Shown one piece after another: positions 19,012 to 27,680 of a stretch of DNA of 64,000 bases. Below the pieces are notes generated by a model, which was not told where the DNA came from, made no database searches, and saw only the letters and a program-made list of their open reading frames with translations. The DNA is from Salipiger bermudensis (GTDB taxonomy: Bacteria; Pseudomonadota; Alphaproteobacteria; Rhodobacterales; Rhodobacteraceae). The number at the start of each line of letters is the position of its first letter. Position 1 is the stretch's first letter. Both the position numbers and the translations under genes were made by a program. The stretch spans positions 558,001 through 622,000 of the forward strand of contig NZ_JAHVIA010000002.1 of assembly GCF_019801965.1 (NCBI RefSeq). The letters are read 5' to 3'.

Positions 19012-19212
19012 GCCCACAAGATGTTTGGGGAATCGGGCACATTGAGGGCAGGGAGTGGGTCTAGCGGCGGCAATCCGCCGACGTTTCTTGGTCCGCTATC
19101 ACGAAGAGTCCCAATGGTTTAACGAAGGTTTCGGCAATCTTGTTCCCACGGGGTTCAGCTGCGGCGAGAGCTGCGCTTTACCGAACCCACACCCTGTGGC
19201 AATTCTCCCGAT

Positions 19213-20031
19213 ATGCTGCCACGTCTCTTCACAGTTCTGTCGGCCCTGTTCTTCGCAAGCGCCGCCTGGTCAGAACCCGCCCCGATGCCGCCCGGATACT
19301 CTCTCCAGGCCGTCGTTCACTCCGTACGCCCGCAAGAGCGGAGCATGACGATCCCCGAAGCGCGCTGGGGCACCTCCGGCGAGCGCGGCACCTGGTCGCT
19401 TGCGGCGCTGTCGGCGCTGCGCGGCCCGGCCAGCAACCTGCCCGAGATCGTGCCGGAGGACATCGCAACCTGGTGCCCGGCTTATCCGAGCGCCGGTCGC
19501 GAGGATCGCGAGGCGTTCTGGATCGGCCTTGTCTCGGCGCTCGCCAAGCACGAGAGCACCTACCGCCCGACCGCCGTTGGCGGCGGCGGCCTGTGGTACG
19601 GCCTGCTGCAGATCCTGCCCTCGACGGCACGGCTCTACGATTGCCAGGCCGGCACCGGCGCCGAGCTGAAGGACCCGCATCTCAACCTGACCTGCGGTCT
19701 GCGCATCATGGCCAAGACGGTGCAGCGCGACGGCGTGGTCAGCCAGAACATGCGCGGCGTCGCCGCCGACTGGGGGCCGTTTCATTCGCGCAAGAAGCGC
19801 GAGGACATGATCGCCTGGACCCGCGCGCAGCCCTATTGCGCCGGCCTGCCGCGCTCGCTGAAGCCGGTGGCGCGCCCCGACAGCTGGGGCGAAGACGCGA
19901 TTATGGCCGCGCTGCCCGCCCATGACGGCGTGATCGCCTACAGCGTTGACGGCGCCATCCTGCGCCCGACGCAGGACCCGATCATCGCCACTTCGGGCAC
20001 AACCGAGTCTCAGGACGCCACGGCACAATAA
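19213..20031 (+). CDS. Periplasmic lytic transglycosylase (SLT domain)
   Basis: A 272-residue exported protein: signal peptide about residues 1-20 (cleavage after SAAWS-E), then an SLT/lysozyme-like domain. The catalytic Glu is in LAKHESTYRP, followed by the family's GLWYGLLQILPSTARLYDC segment and LNLTCGLRIMAKTV. These enzymes cut the glycan strand of peptidoglycan to form 1,6-anhydro-muramic ends. The C-terminal 70 residues are less conserved. No flagellar or secretion genes adjoin, so a role in general wall turnover is most likely. Confidence 0.83.
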   Translation: MLPRLFTVLSALFFASAAWSEPAPMPPGYSLQAVVHSVRPQERSMTIPEARWGTSGERGTWSLAALSALRGPASNLPEIVPEDIATWCPAYPSAGREDREAFWIGLVSALAKHESTYRPTAVGGGGLWYGLLQILPSTARLYDCQAGTGAELKDPHLNLTCGLRIMAKTVQRDGVVSQNMRGVAADWGPFHSRKKREDMIAWTRAQPYCAGLPRSLKPVARPDSWGEDAIMAALPAHDGVIAYSVDGAILRPTQDPIIATSGTTESQDATAQ

Positions 20032-20087
20032 CCAAGACAATCCGCGCCCTGGCGCAAACCTGTCGAGCGCGCGCAGCATTGCGCATG

Positions 20088-20116
20088 AAAAAGGGGGCCA
20101 ATTGGCCCCCTTTTTT
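20088..20116 (+). terminator. Strong intrinsic terminator after the transglycosylase gene
   Basis: A completely self-complementary stretch (AAAAAGGGGGCC, centre AATT, GGCCCCCTTTTTT) gives a 12-bp stem with a U run. Symmetry makes it active on both strands. Confidence 0.9.
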
Positions 20117-20285
20117 GCGTCTGCTGAGCCAGCTCTCGCAAGGGCTGCCCTTGTCGAGGCAAACCCAACTCCCCTTGGCAAAGCCGGCAGGGCGCGCCGG
20201 CTTTTCGCGACCTGCAGGATTGACCGTCGTGGGCACTCGTGGGAGCCTTTCCGGACAGCACGCAGATTGGACCGGGAGATGGCTT

Positions 20286-20954
20286 ATGCCGTTCACTAGC
20301 GATGAGTTCGATGCGATCTTCGCGGCTTGGAACGCGGCGGCATGGCCCTTCGCGCTGCTGGCCTATCATGCGGGCCTGCTGATATTTGTCCTCTGCCTGA
20401 ACGGCAAAGACCGTTCGATGAAGATTGTCCTGCTGCTGCTCGGCATCATGTGGATCGTCTGCGGGATCGGCTATTTCGGAGGTCATTTCATCAGGGGCAT
20501 TTCCTGGACATCCGCCATCTTTTCTCCATCCTACGCCTTGCAGGGAGTGTTTCTGATCCTGTTCGCGTTGACCACCGAGCTGCGCGCCGAGATCCGGCGC
20601 GATCTTCTCTCGGTCCTCGCGCTTGGCATCATGGCCTACGGGCTCTTTCTCTATCCGCTGCTCGGGTGGTGGTCAGAAGAGGGCGCTCTGTCGCTGCAGC
20701 TCCTCGGCGTTTCGCCCAATCCGACCACGATGTTTACGCTCGGCATACTCATGATCCTGCGGGGGACTGGCGCCGGCACGCTCTTCGTGTCTCCCGTGCT
20801 CTGGGGGGTGATTGGCGGAAGCACAGGTGCGTTGCTGACTATTCCGCCGGATTATGGTCTCCTCGCCGCGACTGCCGCGGTGATCCTTCTGTGGCGATGC
20901 GATCTCGAAGCCGATTCCGTCTTCAGCGAGGGCGCTGGCATCAAGGCCCGTTGA
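20286..20954 (+). CDS. DUF6064-family membrane protein
   Basis: A 222-residue integral membrane protein of unknown function. It begins MPFTSDEFDAIFAAWNAAAWP, which resembles DUF6064 proteins, and has about six hydrophobic segments (near residues 20-37, 45-65, 78-95, 105-125, 140-165 and 170-200). GGAG 7 nt before the ATG supports this start; an upstream in-frame ATG at 20079 would run through the terminator hairpin and is rejected. The gene looks less GC-biased than its neighbours and is flanked by two perfect palindromes, which hints at a separately acquired single-gene unit. Confidence 0.75.
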   Translation: MPFTSDEFDAIFAAWNAAAWPFALLAYHAGLLIFVLCLNGKDRSMKIVLLLLGIMWIVCGIGYFGGHFIRGISWTSAIFSPSYALQGVFLILFALTTELRAEIRRDLLSVLALGIMAYGLFLYPLLGWWSEEGALSLQLLGVSPNPTTMFTLGILMILRGTGAGTLFVSPVLWGVIGGSTGALLTIPPDYGLLAATAAVILLWRCDLEADSVFSEGAGIKAR

Positions 20955-20984
20955 CCTGAGGCGAAGATGTGCCGCGGCGGAGAT

Positions 20985-21014
20985 CGCCGTGCGGAGCGAT
21001 CGCTCCGCACGGCG
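20985..21014. terminator. 30-bp perfect palindrome between convergent genes
   Basis: The sequence CGCCGTGCGGAGCGA followed by its exact reverse complement forms a long stem. It separates the DUF6064 gene from the convergent pepN. It lacks a T run, so termination could be weak, or it could be another kind of element. Confidence 0.55.
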
Positions 21015-21077
21015 TGGCGGCCAGACATGGTCGGCCGGAGCTGGGTGCACCGGCCATTCGTCAAGTATGATGCGACC

Positions 21078-23627
21078 TCAGGACAGCAGCCGGCCCACCA
21101 TCTCGGTCACGTCGCGCGACAGGTCGGGCTTGGCGGCGATGCGCTCGAGCTCGGCCTTCATCAGCGCCTGACGTCCCGCGTCGTAGCGTTTCCAGGTCTG
21201 GAACACCGAGCACATGCGCGCCGCGGTCTGAGGGTTCTTGCCGTCGAGCTTGATCAGCCACTCGGCGAGCAGGCGGTAGCCGCTGCCGTCCTTGGCGTGG
21301 AAGCCGGCGTGGTTCATCGCCAGCGAACCCATCACCGCGCGGAAGCGGTTGGGGTTCTTCCAGTCGAAATCCGGCCGCTTGGTCAGCGCCTCGGCGCGCG
21401 GGGCGGCGTTCTCGGGACGGGTGGCGGCGACCTGCAGGGCGAACCACTTGTCCATCACCAGACGATCGTCCTTCCACTGCTCCTCGAAGGCCGCCAGCGC
21501 GGCCTGCTCGGCGCCGGCCATGATCAGGCAGGAGAGCGCGCTCAGCTGCATGGTCATGTTGTCGGCGGCGTCATATTGCGCCTGCGCGGCGGTGCCGCCA
21601 TCGAGCCGGGTCTGCAGCGACAGCACGGCGTTGCCGAGCGCCCGCTTGCCCGATTGTTCCGCGTCGGGGCTGTAGGGCTCGGTGACGCGGGTCGCGGCCA
21701 TCAGCTCGGGCAGCAGCGAAGACCAGCGCTCGGCCATGGCGTTGCGCAGGGTTTCGGCGGCGGCGTGGATGGCGTCGGGGTCGGGGGTGACGCCCTTGGC
21801 GTGCAGCATCTGCGCCAGTTCCGACTGGGTCGGCAGCGCCAGCATCAGCGCCCGGAAGGCCGGATCGAGGTCGCCGTCGCGGATCACCTGCTCGAGCGCG
21901 TCGATCCACGCGACATCCGGCCCGGCGCCCTCGGTCACCATGGCGAAGAGGCAGGCGCGGGCGAGATCGCGGCTCGCCTCCCAGCGGTTGAACGCGTCGG
22001 TGTCATGCGCCAGCAGGAAGCGCTTCTCTTCCGCCGAGCTCTCGCGGTCGAGCACCACCGGCGCCGAGAAGCCGCGCAGGATCGAGGCCACGGGCCGCGC
22101 GCTGAGCCCCTCGAAGGTGAAGCTCTGCTCGCCTTCGGTCATCTCGAGCACGGTGGTCGGCACCACCTCGTCGCCATTGGGGTTGAGCAGGCCCACGGCG
22201 ATGGGCAGCACCTGCGGCGCCTTCTCGGGCTGGCCCGGGGTCGGCGGCGTGTCCTGCTTGAAGGTCAGGGTGAAGGTGCCGTCGGCATAGGCCTCGGAGA
22301 CGCTCAGATGCGGCGTTCCCGATTGCGCGTACCAGCGCTTGAACTGCGTCAGGTCACGCCCGGTGGCATCCTCGAACACCTTGAGCCAATCCTCGATGGT
22401 GGCGGCGTCGCCGTCATGGCGCTCGAAATACAGATCCAGCGCCTTGCCATAGGCCTCATCCCCGACCAGCCGCTTGAGCATGCCGATCACCTCGGCGCCC
22501 TTCTCGTAGACCGTGGCGGTGTAGAAGTTGTTGATCTCCTGAAAGCTCTCGGGGCGCACCGGGTGCGACAGTGGGCCCTGATCCTCGGGGAACTGGCGGG
22601 CGCGCAGGTCGATCACGTCGGAGATCCGCTTGACCTCGGCGGAGCGCATGTCGGAGGTGAACTGGCTATCGCGATAGACCGTCAGACCCTCCTTCAGGCA
22701 AAGCTGGAACCAGTCGCGGCAGGTGATGCGGTTGCCGGTCCAGTTGTGGAAATACTCGTGCGCGATGATCGCCTCGATGCGCTCGAAATTGGCGTCGGTC
22801 GAGGTCTCGGGGGAGGCGAGAACGCAGGAGGAGTTGAAGATGTTCAGCCCCTTGTTCTCCATCGCGCCCATGTTGAAATCATCCACGGCGACGATGTTGA
22901 AAATGTCGAGATCGTATTCCCGGCCATAGACCTCCTCGTCCCATTTCATCGAGGCCTTGAGCGCCTCCATGCCGAAGGCGCATTTGCCCTCGTCGCCGGG
23001 GCGGACCCAGATGTTGAGCTCGACATCCTTGCCCGACATTGTGGTGAATTCACCGGGATGGTTGACCAGATCGCCGGCCACAAGCGCGAAGAGATAGGCG
23101 GGCTTGGGCCACGGGTCATGCCACTCGGCCCAGCCTTCGCCCCTGTCGGTGGGGTTGCCGTTCGACAGTTGCACCGGCTCGTCGCCCTCGATGCGCACCG
23201 TGAAGGTCGCCATCACGTCGGGGCGGTCGGGGTAGTAGGTGATCTTGCGGAAGCCTTCGGCCTCGCACTGGGTGCAATACATGCCGTTCGACATGTAGAG
23301 CCCCTCGAGCGCGGTGTTCTCGGCCGGCGCGATCTCGACCTCGCTTTCCCACAGGAACGGGCCGGAGGGCACCTGGCACTTGAGGCCCTGAGGCGTCAGC
23401 TCGGGCGTGACCTCGCTGCCGTTGATGGCGGCGCGGATCAGCTTGAGCTCCTCGCCGTGCAGGAAGAAGTCCTGCGCGGGCGCGCCGGGATTGGGCACGA
23501 AATGGATGCGCGAGACCACGCGCGTGGCCTTGGGGGCGAGCTTCACGGTCAGGTGAACATCCGCGACCTGCCAGCCGAAGGGTGTGTAATCCTTGAGGTA
23601 AATCGTCTGCGGGCTTGCGTCTTTCAT
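21078..23627 (-). CDS. pepN: Aminopeptidase N
   Basis: An 849-residue M1 zinc aminopeptidase that removes N-terminal residues from peptides in the cytoplasm. Near residues 255-265 is the substrate-binding GAMENKGLNIF motif. The zinc site is HEYFHNWTGNR with the second Glu in LKEGLTVYRD about 20 residues later. The length and C-terminal helical domain match the Escherichia coli PepN subgroup. It is transcribed alone, convergent with the DUF6064 gene and divergent from a small membrane protein gene. AGGA 9 nt upstream supports the ATG. Confidence 0.95.
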   Translation of the reverse strand: MKDASPQTIYLKDYTPFGWQVADVHLTVKLAPKATRVVSRIHFVPNPGAPAQDFFLHGEELKLIRAAINGSEVTPELTPQGLKCQVPSGPFLWESEVEIAPAENTALEGLYMSNGMYCTQCEAEGFRKITYYPDRPDVMATFTVRIEGDEPVQLSNGNPTDRGEGWAEWHDPWPKPAYLFALVAGDLVNHPGEFTTMSGKDVELNIWVRPGDEGKCAFGMEALKASMKWDEEVYGREYDLDIFNIVAVDDFNMGAMENKGLNIFNSSCVLASPETSTDANFERIEAIIAHEYFHNWTGNRITCRDWFQLCLKEGLTVYRDSQFTSDMRSAEVKRISDVIDLRARQFPEDQGPLSHPVRPESFQEINNFYTATVYEKGAEVIGMLKRLVGDEAYGKALDLYFERHDGDAATIEDWLKVFEDATGRDLTQFKRWYAQSGTPHLSVSEAYADGTFTLTFKQDTPPTPGQPEKAPQVLPIAVGLLNPNGDEVVPTTVLEMTEGEQSFTFEGLSARPVASILRGFSAPVVLDRESSAEEKRFLLAHDTDAFNRWEASRDLARACLFAMVTEGAGPDVAWIDALEQVIRDGDLDPAFRALMLALPTQSELAQMLHAKGVTPDPDAIHAAAETLRNAMAERWSSLLPELMAATRVTEPYSPDAEQSGKRALGNAVLSLQTRLDGGTAAQAQYDAADNMTMQLSALSCLIMAGAEQAALAAFEEQWKDDRLVMDKWFALQVAATRPENAAPRAEALTKRPDFDWKNPNRFRAVMGSLAMNHAGFHAKDGSGYRLLAEWLIKLDGKNPQTAARMCSVFQTWKRYDAGRQALMKAELERIAAKPDLSRDVTEMVGRLLS

Positions 23628-23748
23628 GCGTCTTCATCCTGTCGGCGGGGGCGGCGCAGGAACTGCGCCCGATGGCGAAGTGTTAGGTCCGCAAGTCATC
23701 AGCCACAACCGTGTGGCCTCAAAAATTGAATTCGAGAGGAGCATTCCC

Positions 23749-23982
23749 ATGTCGGCACCCGACACCAACATCAAGACGCAGGAAAAGCAGCACAAGGGCC
23801 CCCTGGTCGGCATCTGGGGCGGGCTGGGGATCGTCGCGATCCTTTTGGTGGGCTGGCTGGCCTGGGTCTTTGCGGCCGCCGATGACAGCGAGCCCGCCGC
23901 CGCGACCACCGAGCCCGCCGCCGCCACCGAGACCGAGGCCGGCAGCACGCAGATGGAGACGGCTCCCGCCGCCAACGACTGA
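23749..23982 (+). CDS. Small single-pass membrane protein with acidic Ala/Thr/Glu tail
   Basis: A 77-residue protein: a polar N-terminus (MSAPDTNIKTQEKQHKGP), one transmembrane helix at about 20-43 (GIWGGLGIVAILLVGWLAWVF, split as GIWGGLGIVAI and LLVGWLAWVF), then a low-complexity tail rich in Ala, Thr and Glu. GAGAGGA lies 8 nt before the ATG. The topology suggests an anchored periplasmic tail. I do not recognise a function. Confidence 0.65.
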   Translation: MSAPDTNIKTQEKQHKGPLVGIWGGLGIVAILLVGWLAWVFAAADDSEPAAATTEPAAATETEAGSTQMETAPAAND

Positions 23983-24062
23983 CGTGCACCGCGCATGGCG
24001 CTTTACCTGACCGGGCCCCTTCGGCACTCTGGACGCGATCCAGAGCCTGCCGGAGGGGCCTC

Positions 24063-24731
24063 ATGCGTTCATTCGACGATATTCTCGCCATCGCCATCGC
24101 GCGCAAGGGCAGCCGCGAGGCGGTGCTGGGCGATGCGCCCGCGCCGCGCAGTGCGGATCAGATCGCGGCCATCCCCGATGATCGCTGGCTTGCCGGCATG
24201 GCGCGCGGGATCTTTCAGGCCGGCATCAGCTGGAAGGTGGTCGAGGCCAAGTGGCCCGGCATCGAGGAGGCGTTTGACGGCTTCGAGGTGGGGCCGTTGT
24301 CGCTGATGTCGGAGGAGCGCTTCGACGGCCTGCTCACCGATACGCGGGTGATCCGCTCGGGCCCGAAGATCGCCGCCATCCGCGACAACGCCGCCTTCAT
24401 CCGGCGTGTCAGCGAGACAGAGGGCGGCTTCGGGCGCAAGATGGCCGACTGGCCGGGAGAGGATTTCGCCGGGCTGCTCGACTGGCTGAAGCGCGAGGGC
24501 GCCCGGCTTGGCGGCAATACCGGCGCCTACCTGCTGCGCAGCATGGGCAAGGATGGCTACATGCTGAGCAAGGATGTGGTGGCGCGGCTGGTGGCGGAGG
24601 GCGTGATCGACAAACCGCCGGGCTCCCGCAAGGCGATGCAGCCGATGCAGGAGGCGTTCAACGCCTGGGCCGCCGAGAGCGGCGAGAGCCTGACCACGAT
24701 CAGCCGCGTGCTGGCCCGCAGCATCGGCTGA
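24063..24731 (+). CDS. DNA-3-methyladenine glycosylase I family protein
   Basis: A 222-residue protein resembling the TAG family of base-excision glycosylases. FQAGISWKVVEAKWPGIEEAF (given as FQAGISWKVVEAK and WPGIEEAF) corresponds to the family's helix where a Glu/Trp flips and stacks the base. RSGPKIAAIRDNA corresponds to the NxxKIxAxxxNA segment. The typical zinc-binding Cys/His near the N-terminus of TAG is not evident, so it belongs to a divergent subgroup and its base specificity is uncertain. It stands alone between small genes. Confidence 0.7.
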   Translation: MRSFDDILAIAIARKGSREAVLGDAPAPRSADQIAAIPDDRWLAGMARGIFQAGISWKVVEAKWPGIEEAFDGFEVGPLSLMSEERFDGLLTDTRVIRSGPKIAAIRDNAAFIRRVSETEGGFGRKMADWPGEDFAGLLDWLKREGARLGGNTGAYLLRSMGKDGYMLSKDVVARLVAEGVIDKPPGSRKAMQPMQEAFNAWAAESGESLTTISRVLARSIG

Positions 24732-24797
24732 TGGACGCCGGCCACGGCCGGATTACATCCCTCCCATGACCCCAGCGAGATGCGAGGTGAGGGACAG

Positions 24798-26060
24798 ATG
24801 GACGGGAAGCTGGCAGGCCGCGCCTTTGCGGCATTGAGCGAGGCGGATGGCGAGGTGCCGGCGGAGGAGGCCCGCAACGGCCTGCGCCACGTCGTGTCGC
24901 TGTCCATGACCAAGCTGGCCGATGGCCTGATCAATCCCAAGCTGGTGCTGACATGGCTGGCGCAGGCGCTGGGCGCGCCGGCGGTCCTCGTTGGGCTGCT
25001 GGTGCCGATCCGCGAGGCCGGCGCGCTGCTGCCGCAGATGCTGCTGGCGCATCGGGTCGAGGCGCTGAGGCACCGCAAATGGGCCTGGGTGTTCGGCTCG
25101 CTGGGGCAGGGGATCGCCGCCGCGCTCATGGTTGCGGTCGCCTTCACCCTTGAGGGCTGGGCCGCCGGGGTCGCGCTCTGCGTGCTGCTGGCCTTCCTCG
25201 CGCTGTCGCGCGCGGCCTGCTCGGTGAGCTTCAAGGACATCCTCGGCAAGACCATCGAGAAGACCCGGCGCGGCGCGGTGACCGGCACCGCCGCCTCTGT
25301 TGCCTCGGCGGGGGTGATCCTCTTCGCGCTGCTGCTGATGACCGGCCTGTTGCAGGACGTGACGCCCCTGGCGCTCGCCGTGGGCCTCGCGGCGCTGCTG
25401 TGGTTCGGGGCGGCGGCGCTGTTCTCGACGCTTGAGGAAGAGGCTTCGGAAGAGACCGGCGATGCCCCGGCCATCGACCTCTCGCCATTCCGCGAGGATG
25501 GCCAGTTCCGCCGCTTCGTCTATGCCCGCGGGGCGCTCACCGCCACGGCGCTGGCGCCGCCCTATATCGTGCTGCTCGACACCGGCGAGGGCGCGCTGCA
25601 GAAGCTCGGCGCGCTGGTGCTCGCCTCGGCGGCGGCCTCCTTCGTCAGCTCCTATGTCTGGGGGCGGCTCTCGGACCGCTCGTCGCGGCAGGTGCTGATG
25701 TATTCCGGCTTCTCCGGCGCCGCGGCGATGGCGCTGGCGGTGCTGGCAGGCCTGACCGGCGTGGCGGGGGCGGCGATCTGGGTGACGCCGCTGCTGCTGT
25801 TCGCGCTGATGATCGCCTATCACGGCGTCCGTCAGGGGCGCTCGACCTACCTTGTCGACATGGCGCCCGAGGATGCCCGCTCGCGCTATGCCGCACTCGC
25901 CAACACGCTGATCGGCGGGCTGCTGCTGCTCTCAGGCGCCTTCGGCGGCGCACTGGCCTGGATCGGGCCGATCGCGGCACTGGCGGGGTTTGCCGCGCTG
26001 AGCGCGCTGGGGGGCGTGATCGCGCTGGGGCTCGACGAGGTCGAGACCGAGGCCGGTTAG
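24798..26060 (+). CDS. MFS-type transporter
   Basis: An integral membrane protein of 420 residues with two sets of about six helices separated by a cytoplasmic loop (EEEASEETGDAPAIDLSPF, near 215-233). The first half has LADGLINPKLVLTWL and PIREAGALLPQ; the second has WGRLSDRSSRQVLMYSG, the family's GRLSDR loop. It is most like major-facilitator permeases of unknown substrate. The ATG at 24798 has GAGGG just upstream; another at 24780 is possible. Its stop overlaps the stop of the convergent LysR gene by 3-4 nt. Confidence 0.75.
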   Translation: MDGKLAGRAFAALSEADGEVPAEEARNGLRHVVSLSMTKLADGLINPKLVLTWLAQALGAPAVLVGLLVPIREAGALLPQMLLAHRVEALRHRKWAWVFGSLGQGIAAALMVAVAFTLEGWAAGVALCVLLAFLALSRAACSVSFKDILGKTIEKTRRGAVTGTAASVASAGVILFALLLMTGLLQDVTPLALAVGLAALLWFGAAALFSTLEEEASEETGDAPAIDLSPFREDGQFRRFVYARGALTATALAPPYIVLLDTGEGALQKLGALVLASAAASFVSSYVWGRLSDRSSRQVLMYSGFSGAAAMALAVLAGLTGVAGAAIWVTPLLLFALMIAYHGVRQGRSTYLVDMAPEDARSRYAALANTLIGGLLLLSGAFGGALAWIGPIAALAGFAALSALGGVIALGLDEVETEAG

Positions 26061-26932
26061 GCCGGCACCAGCGCGGCGCTTGCGGCGCGGCGCACGGCGT
26101 CGGTGAGGCCGGTGATCGCGCCCGCCACCAGCCGGTTGACCTGCCAGTAGAGGGCCACGTCCTGCGGCTGGTCGGGCCGCAAGGCCACCAGCCGTCCCTG
26201 CGCCAGATCCTCGCGCACCAGCGGTTCGGGATTCAGCCCCCAGCACAGCCCGAGCCGCGCCGCATCGACAAAGCCCTGCGACGAGGGCAACCGGTGCAGC
26301 GGCGGGCTCAGCGCCTGTCCGGTGATCCGCCGCAGCCAGTCGTGTTGCAGCGCGTCCTTGGCGTTGAACTGCAGCATTGGCGCGCGGGCGAAGGCTTCGG
26401 TGGTGACGCCAGCTTTGAAATGCCTCTCGTAATAGCCCGGCGCGCAGGTCGCCACGTAGCGCATCTTGCCGAGCGCGTAGGCGTCGCAGCCCTGCACTGC
26501 GCGGGCATGGGCGGTGATCGCCGCCGAGACCTCGCCACGGCGCAGCCAGTCGGCGGAATGCGCCTCGTCATCCACCGCGATGTCGAAGAGCAGGTCATGC
26601 CCCAGAAGCGCCGGCAGGAACCATGTCGAGAGGCTGTCGGCGTTGATCGCGAGGCGCAGCCGGGCAGGGGTGCCGGGCAGTTCGAGATCGCGGGCCAGCG
26701 CCGCCTCGAGCAGCCGCACCTCGCCGGCGTGGCGGGCGAGCCTTGCGCCCGTGGGCGTGGCGGTGCAGGGCGCGGCGCGCACCACCAAGGCACCACCGAC
26801 CCGGTCTTCGAGCGCCTTGATGCGCTGGGAGATCGCCGAGGGCGTGACATGCAGCTCCGCGGCGGCAGCATCGAAGCTGCCGAGCCGGAGCACCGCGTCG
26901 AGGGCGGCCAGTTGTTGGGGATCGAACGACAT
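26057..26932 (-). CDS. LysR-family regulator, ArgP-like
   Basis: A 291-residue LysR-type regulator. The N-terminal helix-turn-helix (about residues 18-60, DAAAAELHVTPSAISQRIKAL) is followed by a substrate-binding domain. It is divergent from a LysE-family exporter, the arrangement of ArgP/LysG regulators that sense lysine or arginine and activate argO/lysE. ArgP-type features such as LSTWFLPAL are visible. It should bind the AT-rich gap and switch on the exporter when basic amino acids accumulate; this is inferred from gene pairing and family. Confidence 0.87.
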   Translation of the reverse strand: MSFDPQQLAALDAVLRLGSFDAAAAELHVTPSAISQRIKALEDRVGGALVVRAAPCTATPTGARLARHAGEVRLLEAALARDLELPGTPARLRLAINADSLSTWFLPALLGHDLLFDIAVDDEAHSADWLRRGEVSAAITAHARAVQGCDAYALGKMRYVATCAPGYYERHFKAGVTTEAFARAPMLQFNAKDALQHDWLRRITGQALSPPLHRLPSSQGFVDAARLGLCWGLNPEPLVREDLAQGRLVALRPDQPQDVALYWQVNRLVAGAITGLTDAVRRAASAALVPA

Positions 26933-27023
26933 TAGCCAGACTTAACAGAACTAAATTTCTTTAACTAGGCTGTCGCGCCCGCCGCATGCTACCTGCCCTT
27001 GCCGACAGATGGAGGAAAGAGAC
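26933..27023. promoter_or_regulatory. Divergent LysR/LysE control region
   Basis: A markedly AT-rich stretch at 26940-26966 contains TTAAC and GTTAAAG-like half-sites in inverted orientation (TTAACAGAACT and AGTTAAAGAAA). This is the only AT-rich block nearby and the likely ArgP-type binding site and promoter for the exporter. Confidence 0.45.
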
Positions 27024-27671
27024 ATGCAGGCAGCGCTGGCGGGATTTGCCCTCGGGCTTTCGCTGATCGTGGCGATCGGCGCGCAGAACGCCTTCGTGCT
27101 GCGGCAGGGGCTGATGCGGGCGCATGTGCTGCCGGTCTGCCTGATCTGCGCGCTCTCCGACGCGGTGCTGATCGTCGCGGGCATCGCGGGGTTCGGCGCG
27201 CTGACCCAGGCGATCCCGGGGCTCGAGCCCGCCATGCGCCTTTTCGGCGCGGCCTTCCTGACCTGGTACGGCGCGCGCAGCCTGCGCTCGGCCTGGCGCG
27301 GTGGCGAGGCGATGGGCGAGGGGCGGGCGGCGCTGAGCCTCAGGGCGGCGGTGCTGACCTGCCTCGCCTTCACCTGGCTCAATCCGCATGTCTATCTCGA
27401 TACGGTGATGCTCTTGGGCGCGATTTCGGCGCAATACGACCAGCCCGCCGCCTTCGGGCTTGGCGCCGTCAGTGCTTCGTTCCTGTTCTTCTTCAGCTTG
27501 GGCTACGGCGCGCGCGCGCTGGCGCCTGTCTTCGCCCGGCCACGGGCCTGGCAGGTGCTGGATCTGGCCATGGCGGGGATCATGTGGACGCTGGCGGCCA
27601 GGCTGGTGCTCGGCGGCATGGACGCTATCGCCGCGAGCTTTCCGCTTTTCGAGAGATTGTTCGTGGTCTAA
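27024..27671 (+). CDS. LysE/ArgO-family basic amino-acid exporter
   Basis: A 215-residue inner-membrane exporter with about five to six helices. It has the family N-terminus GLSLIVAIGAQNAFVLRQG and TWLNPHVYLDTVMLLG, both typical of LysE/ArgO proteins that expel excess lysine or arginine. The ATG at 27024 is preferred because GGAGG lies 8 nt before it; the upstream ATG at 27009 overlaps that site. Regulation is likely by the divergent LysR protein. Confidence 0.9.
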   Translation: MQAALAGFALGLSLIVAIGAQNAFVLRQGLMRAHVLPVCLICALSDAVLIVAGIAGFGALTQAIPGLEPAMRLFGAAFLTWYGARSLRSAWRGGEAMGEGRAALSLRAAVLTCLAFTWLNPHVYLDTVMLLGAISAQYDQPAAFGLGAVSASFLFFFSLGYGARALAPVFARPRAWQVLDLAMAGIMWTLAARLVLGGMDAIAASFPLFERLFVV

Positions 27672-27680
27672 CACCATCGC

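Noticed and set aside
20967-23729. A 920-codon open frame antisense to pepN
   Set aside because: Composition bias only; pepN on the minus strand has all M1 motifs.
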